DNA from: DASZKW01 sp035552775
GTDB lineage: Bacteria; Actinomycetota; Acidimicrobiia; Acidimicrobiales; Palsa-688
Length of the DNA stretch: 32,811 bases
Reading direction: 5' to 3'
Assembly (NCBI GenBank): GCA_035552775.1
Contig: DASZKW010000063.1
Coordinates: forward strand, 1 to 32,811
Part shown: one piece after another, positions 30,623 through 32,811 of the stretch
Position numbering within the stretch: the stretch's first letter is position 1
How the letters are laid out: each line of letters opens with the position of its first letter
Position numbers and translations under genes: made by a program
Notes under the pieces: model-generated
The model's database searches: none
The model's input: only the letters and a program-made list of their open reading frames with translations
What the model was told of the DNA's origin: nothing

Positions 30623-32811
30623 GTGGCAAGGAACGACCAGGTGCTGGGCGCCAAGGTACGCGTCCCCCGCCCGGTGGTCCAGCCGCGTGACCGCTTGGCG
30701 GCCCTGTTCGAAGCGGCCTGGGCCCACGCCGTCACCTTGGTGGTCGCCCCCGCCGGCTCGGGCAAGACGACCGCCCTGGCCCAGTTCGCCGCCCACGGGG
30801 CGGCCAGGGGTTCGGAGGTGGCGTGGTACCGGGCCGAGAGCTCCGAGGGAGCCGTCGGCGACCTTCTCCGCCACGTCGCACAGGCGCTGAACACGGTTCG
30901 CCCCGGCCTCGTCGGGGACTGGGAGACCGTGGAGGCGGCCGCCGCCGCCCTCGATTCCCTGGACTCCGCCGACCCCCGCCCCGTCGCCTTGGTCATCGAC
31001 GACTTCCACACCCTCGAGGGCACGCCGGCGGAGTCGGCCGTGGGTGACCTGGTCGAGTACCTGCCCTCGTCGATCCACCTCCTGCTCGGCGCCCGGCGCC
31101 CACCTGCCATCGACCTGTCCCGCCTGCGGGTATCGGGGCGATTGGCCGAGCTCGGACCCGAGGACCTGCGGTTCCGGACCTGGGAGGTGGAGACGCTGTT
31201 CCGCGACCACTACGGGGAGCCGTTGCCGCCCGTGGAGCTGGCGGAGCTGACGCGGCGCACCGACGGCTGGGCCGCCGGCCTCCAGCTGTTCCACCTGGCC
31301 ACCCGGGGAAAGCCGGTACTGGAGCGGCGCCGGGTGCTGCGCTCGCTGTCGACCCGGTTGCGCTCGGTGAGGGAGTACCTGGCCCGCAACCTGCTGGATG
31401 GCCTCGATGACGAGCTGCGCACGTTCCTGTTACGCACGAGCGTTCTCGGGCACCTTTCGCCTCCGATGTGCGACGAGCTCCTCGGACGGGCCGACAGTGC
31501 CCACCTGCTGGCCGAGGCCGAACGCCGCCACCTGTTCCTCACCAGCGACGACGAGGGCGCCACCTACCGCTCCCACGAGGTCCTGCGGTCCCATCTGGCG
31601 GAGATGCTCATCGACGAGGTCGGGGAACAGGATGCGAGGGTGCTCCAGCAACGGGCGGGCGTCCTGCTCGAAGCGGCGGGGGACTCGGCCGAAGCCCTGT
31701 TCGCCTACTGGCGGGCGCAGGACTGGTCGGCGGCCGACAGGCTGCTGGCCACCCACACCGAGATCATGGGAGGTACCGCGCTCGGTCTCGAAGCGATCCC
31801 CCCCGGCCTGACCGACCGCGACGGCTGGGTCCTTCTCGCCACCGCCCGTCGCCACCTGGCGATGGGAGCGTGGGGCCCGGCCCTCGACACCTACAGGCGG
31901 GGCGAGGCCATGTTCGGCGGGGGCAGGCCGTCGGAGACCTGCCGGCGCGAGCGGACGGCCCTGGTGGCATGGCTCGATCCGAAAAGCGCCAGCGGCGGCG
32001 ACTGGACGTCCCACCTTCGTCGCGCCATGCAGCGCGAGCCCCTGGCGGTGGCGGCCGTGCTGGAATCGCTCCCCGATCTGGGCGACACCGCCCCCGCCCA
32101 CTTGGCGGCGGGCCTGGCCGCCGCCGCCGCCGGCCACCTGACGACCGCCGGCCGCCATCTCGGCGCCGCGGGCGACCACCCCGGCGCCAGCCCCGTGATC
32201 GCCGGCTTCGCCGGTTTCGCGGCCGCGGTGATCCACCGGATGCGGGTCGTGGCGAGCGGCGGCGGCGATGACGGGAAGCGGGAGCTGGCCGGTGCGACCG
32301 AGGTCGTCGACGCCGTGACTCCCCCGTGGATGGGTCGCCTGGCCCAGGGTTTCGCCGCAGACTCCCCCGGCGACGGGCGCCGGCAACTGAGCTGGGCCCG
32401 GGACCTGCCCGACGTGGCCGCCAACCCGTGGGCGGCCGCGGTCCTGGCCCTGCTGGCCAGCGCCGCCGCCCTCGCCGACGGGGAGGCACCGGCCGCGGCC
32501 GAGGCGGCCGGGGTTGCGACCGCAGGGTTCGAGGCGCTCGGTGCCGGCGTGGGGGTGGCGTGGGGACACGCGTTCGGGGCCCTCGCGGCCGCCGCGAGCG
32601 GTGATCCACATGCCCAACGGGCGGCGGTGGCCGCCCTTCAGACGGCCAGGGCGGCGGACTGCCCGGGGGCCATGGCTTTGGCCTGCCGGGTCGGGGTCCT
32701 CGCCGGTCTGCCCGAGGGGCTAGCCCCGTTGCTGGCCACCGCCGGTGCCCTGGAAGGTGCCGGGGCGGTGAGCCTGCAGAACCTGGTCGACCGCCTGTGG
32801 GCGGGGCGCAA
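30623..32811 (+). CDS. MalT-like (STAND) ATPase regulator, C-terminus cut by window edge
   Basis: From a GTG at 30623, with AGGGAG about seven bases upstream, the frame stays open to the window edge (729 codons). The N-terminus follows the MalT/LuxR large-regulator pattern: KVRVPRPVVQPRDRLAALFEA, then Walker A APAGSGKTT, and Walker B VALVIDDFH near residue 120. A conserved ELTRRTDGWAAGLQLFHLA motif closes the NOD module. After it come Ala/Leu-rich helical repeats, probably TPR-like. Such proteins are signal-responsive ATPases; the missing end could hold a LuxR-type HTH or a BTAD/SARP domain, and which one cannot be decided here. The ~130-base gap before it contains only the hairpin. Confidence 0.82.
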   Translation, partial: MARNDQVLGAKVRVPRPVVQPRDRLAALFEAAWAHAVTLVVAPAGSGKTTALAQFAAHGAARGSEVAWYRAESSEGAVGDLLRHVAQALNTVRPGLVGDWETVEAAAAALDSLDSADPRPVALVIDDFHTLEGTPAESAVGDLVEYLPSSIHLLLGARRPPAIDLSRLRVSGRLAELGPEDLRFRTWEVETLFRDHYGEPLPPVELAELTRRTDGWAAGLQLFHLATRGKPVLERRRVLRSLSTRLRSVREYLARNLLDGLDDELRTFLLRTSVLGHLSPPMCDELLGRADSAHLLAEAERRHLFLTSDDEGATYRSHEVLRSHLAEMLIDEVGEQDARVLQQRAGVLLEAAGDSAEALFAYWRAQDWSAADRLLATHTEIMGGTALGLEAIPPGLTDRDGWVLLATARRHLAMGAWGPALDTYRRGEAMFGGGRPSETCRRERTALVAWLDPKSASGGDWTSHLRRAMQREPLAVAAVLESLPDLGDTAPAHLAAGLAAAAAGHLTTAGRHLGAAGDHPGASPVIAGFAGFAAAVIHRMRVVASGGGDDGKRELAGATEVVDAVTPPWMGRLAQGFAADSPGDGRRQLSWARDLPDVAANPWAAAVLALLASAAALADGEAPAAAEAAGVATAGFEALGAGVGVAWGHAFGALAAAASGDPHAQRAAVAALQTARAADCPGAMALACRVGVLAGLPEGLAPLLATAGALEGAGAVSLQNLVDRLWAGR

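Overview
The window reads as chromosomal DNA of a high-GC actinobacterium, most likely from the class Acidimicrobiia or a near relative. The lineage guess rests on a DUF3039 protein, an F420-type luciferase-like oxidoreductase, the actinobacterial HhH-GPD repair protein, a homodimeric AceE, an AbiEi/DUF559 protein, and secreted proteins with GYW...FGDA repeats. Third codon positions are rich in G and C, so nearly every gene has long shadow frames. No rRNA, tRNA, CRISPR array, transposase or phage gene was seen.

Layout. 1-6733 is a minus-strand block: an AbiEi/DUF559 protein, an RNase HI fused to a YpsA-like (SLOG) domain, hyuA and hyuB (coupled by a GTGA overlap and a TGATG overlap), and a secreted NHL-repeat protein cut by the left edge. 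A 360-base gap with inverted and tandem repeats leads into aceE (7094-9835, plus). 9935-11434 holds two exported proteins on the minus strand, a lipoprotein and a PKD-like protein, in locally AT-richer DNA. Then come an HhH-GPD repair protein (plus), an alpha/beta hydrolase (minus), a 540-base gap with a striking structured element, an acyl-CoA dehydrogenase (minus) divergent from an MBL-fold hydrolase (plus), and an amylo-alpha-1,6-glucosidase-like protein (minus) divergent from sufC-sufS-sufU (plus).

From 20158 to 23230 the minus strand holds a small ribbon-helix-helix-like protein, an LLM oxidoreductase and a secreted matrixin-like metalloprotease with six 42-residue repeats. The right third carries a ferredoxin-reductase-like flavoprotein, DUF3039, an MFS exporter followed by a thiolase, a secreted beta-helix protein, a secreted NlpC/P60 hydrolase with its own promoter, and a MalT-like ATPase regulator cut by the right edge.

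The content is mainly central metabolism (pyruvate dehydrogenase E1, acyl-CoA dehydrogenase, thiolase, 5-oxoproline or hydantoin hydrolysis, glycogen or oligosaccharide trimming), Fe-S assembly, DNA or RNA maintenance, and a set of exported surface proteins. No classical defence island or biosynthetic cluster is present. The most unusual signals are the 13251-13475 element, whose minus strand can pair over 19 bases with the 3' end of 16S rRNA and carries its own complementary arm; the RNase HI-SLOG fusion; the repeat-rich aceE leader; and a recurrent TANNNT box placed 6-7 bases before several start codons, which points to leaderless transcripts.
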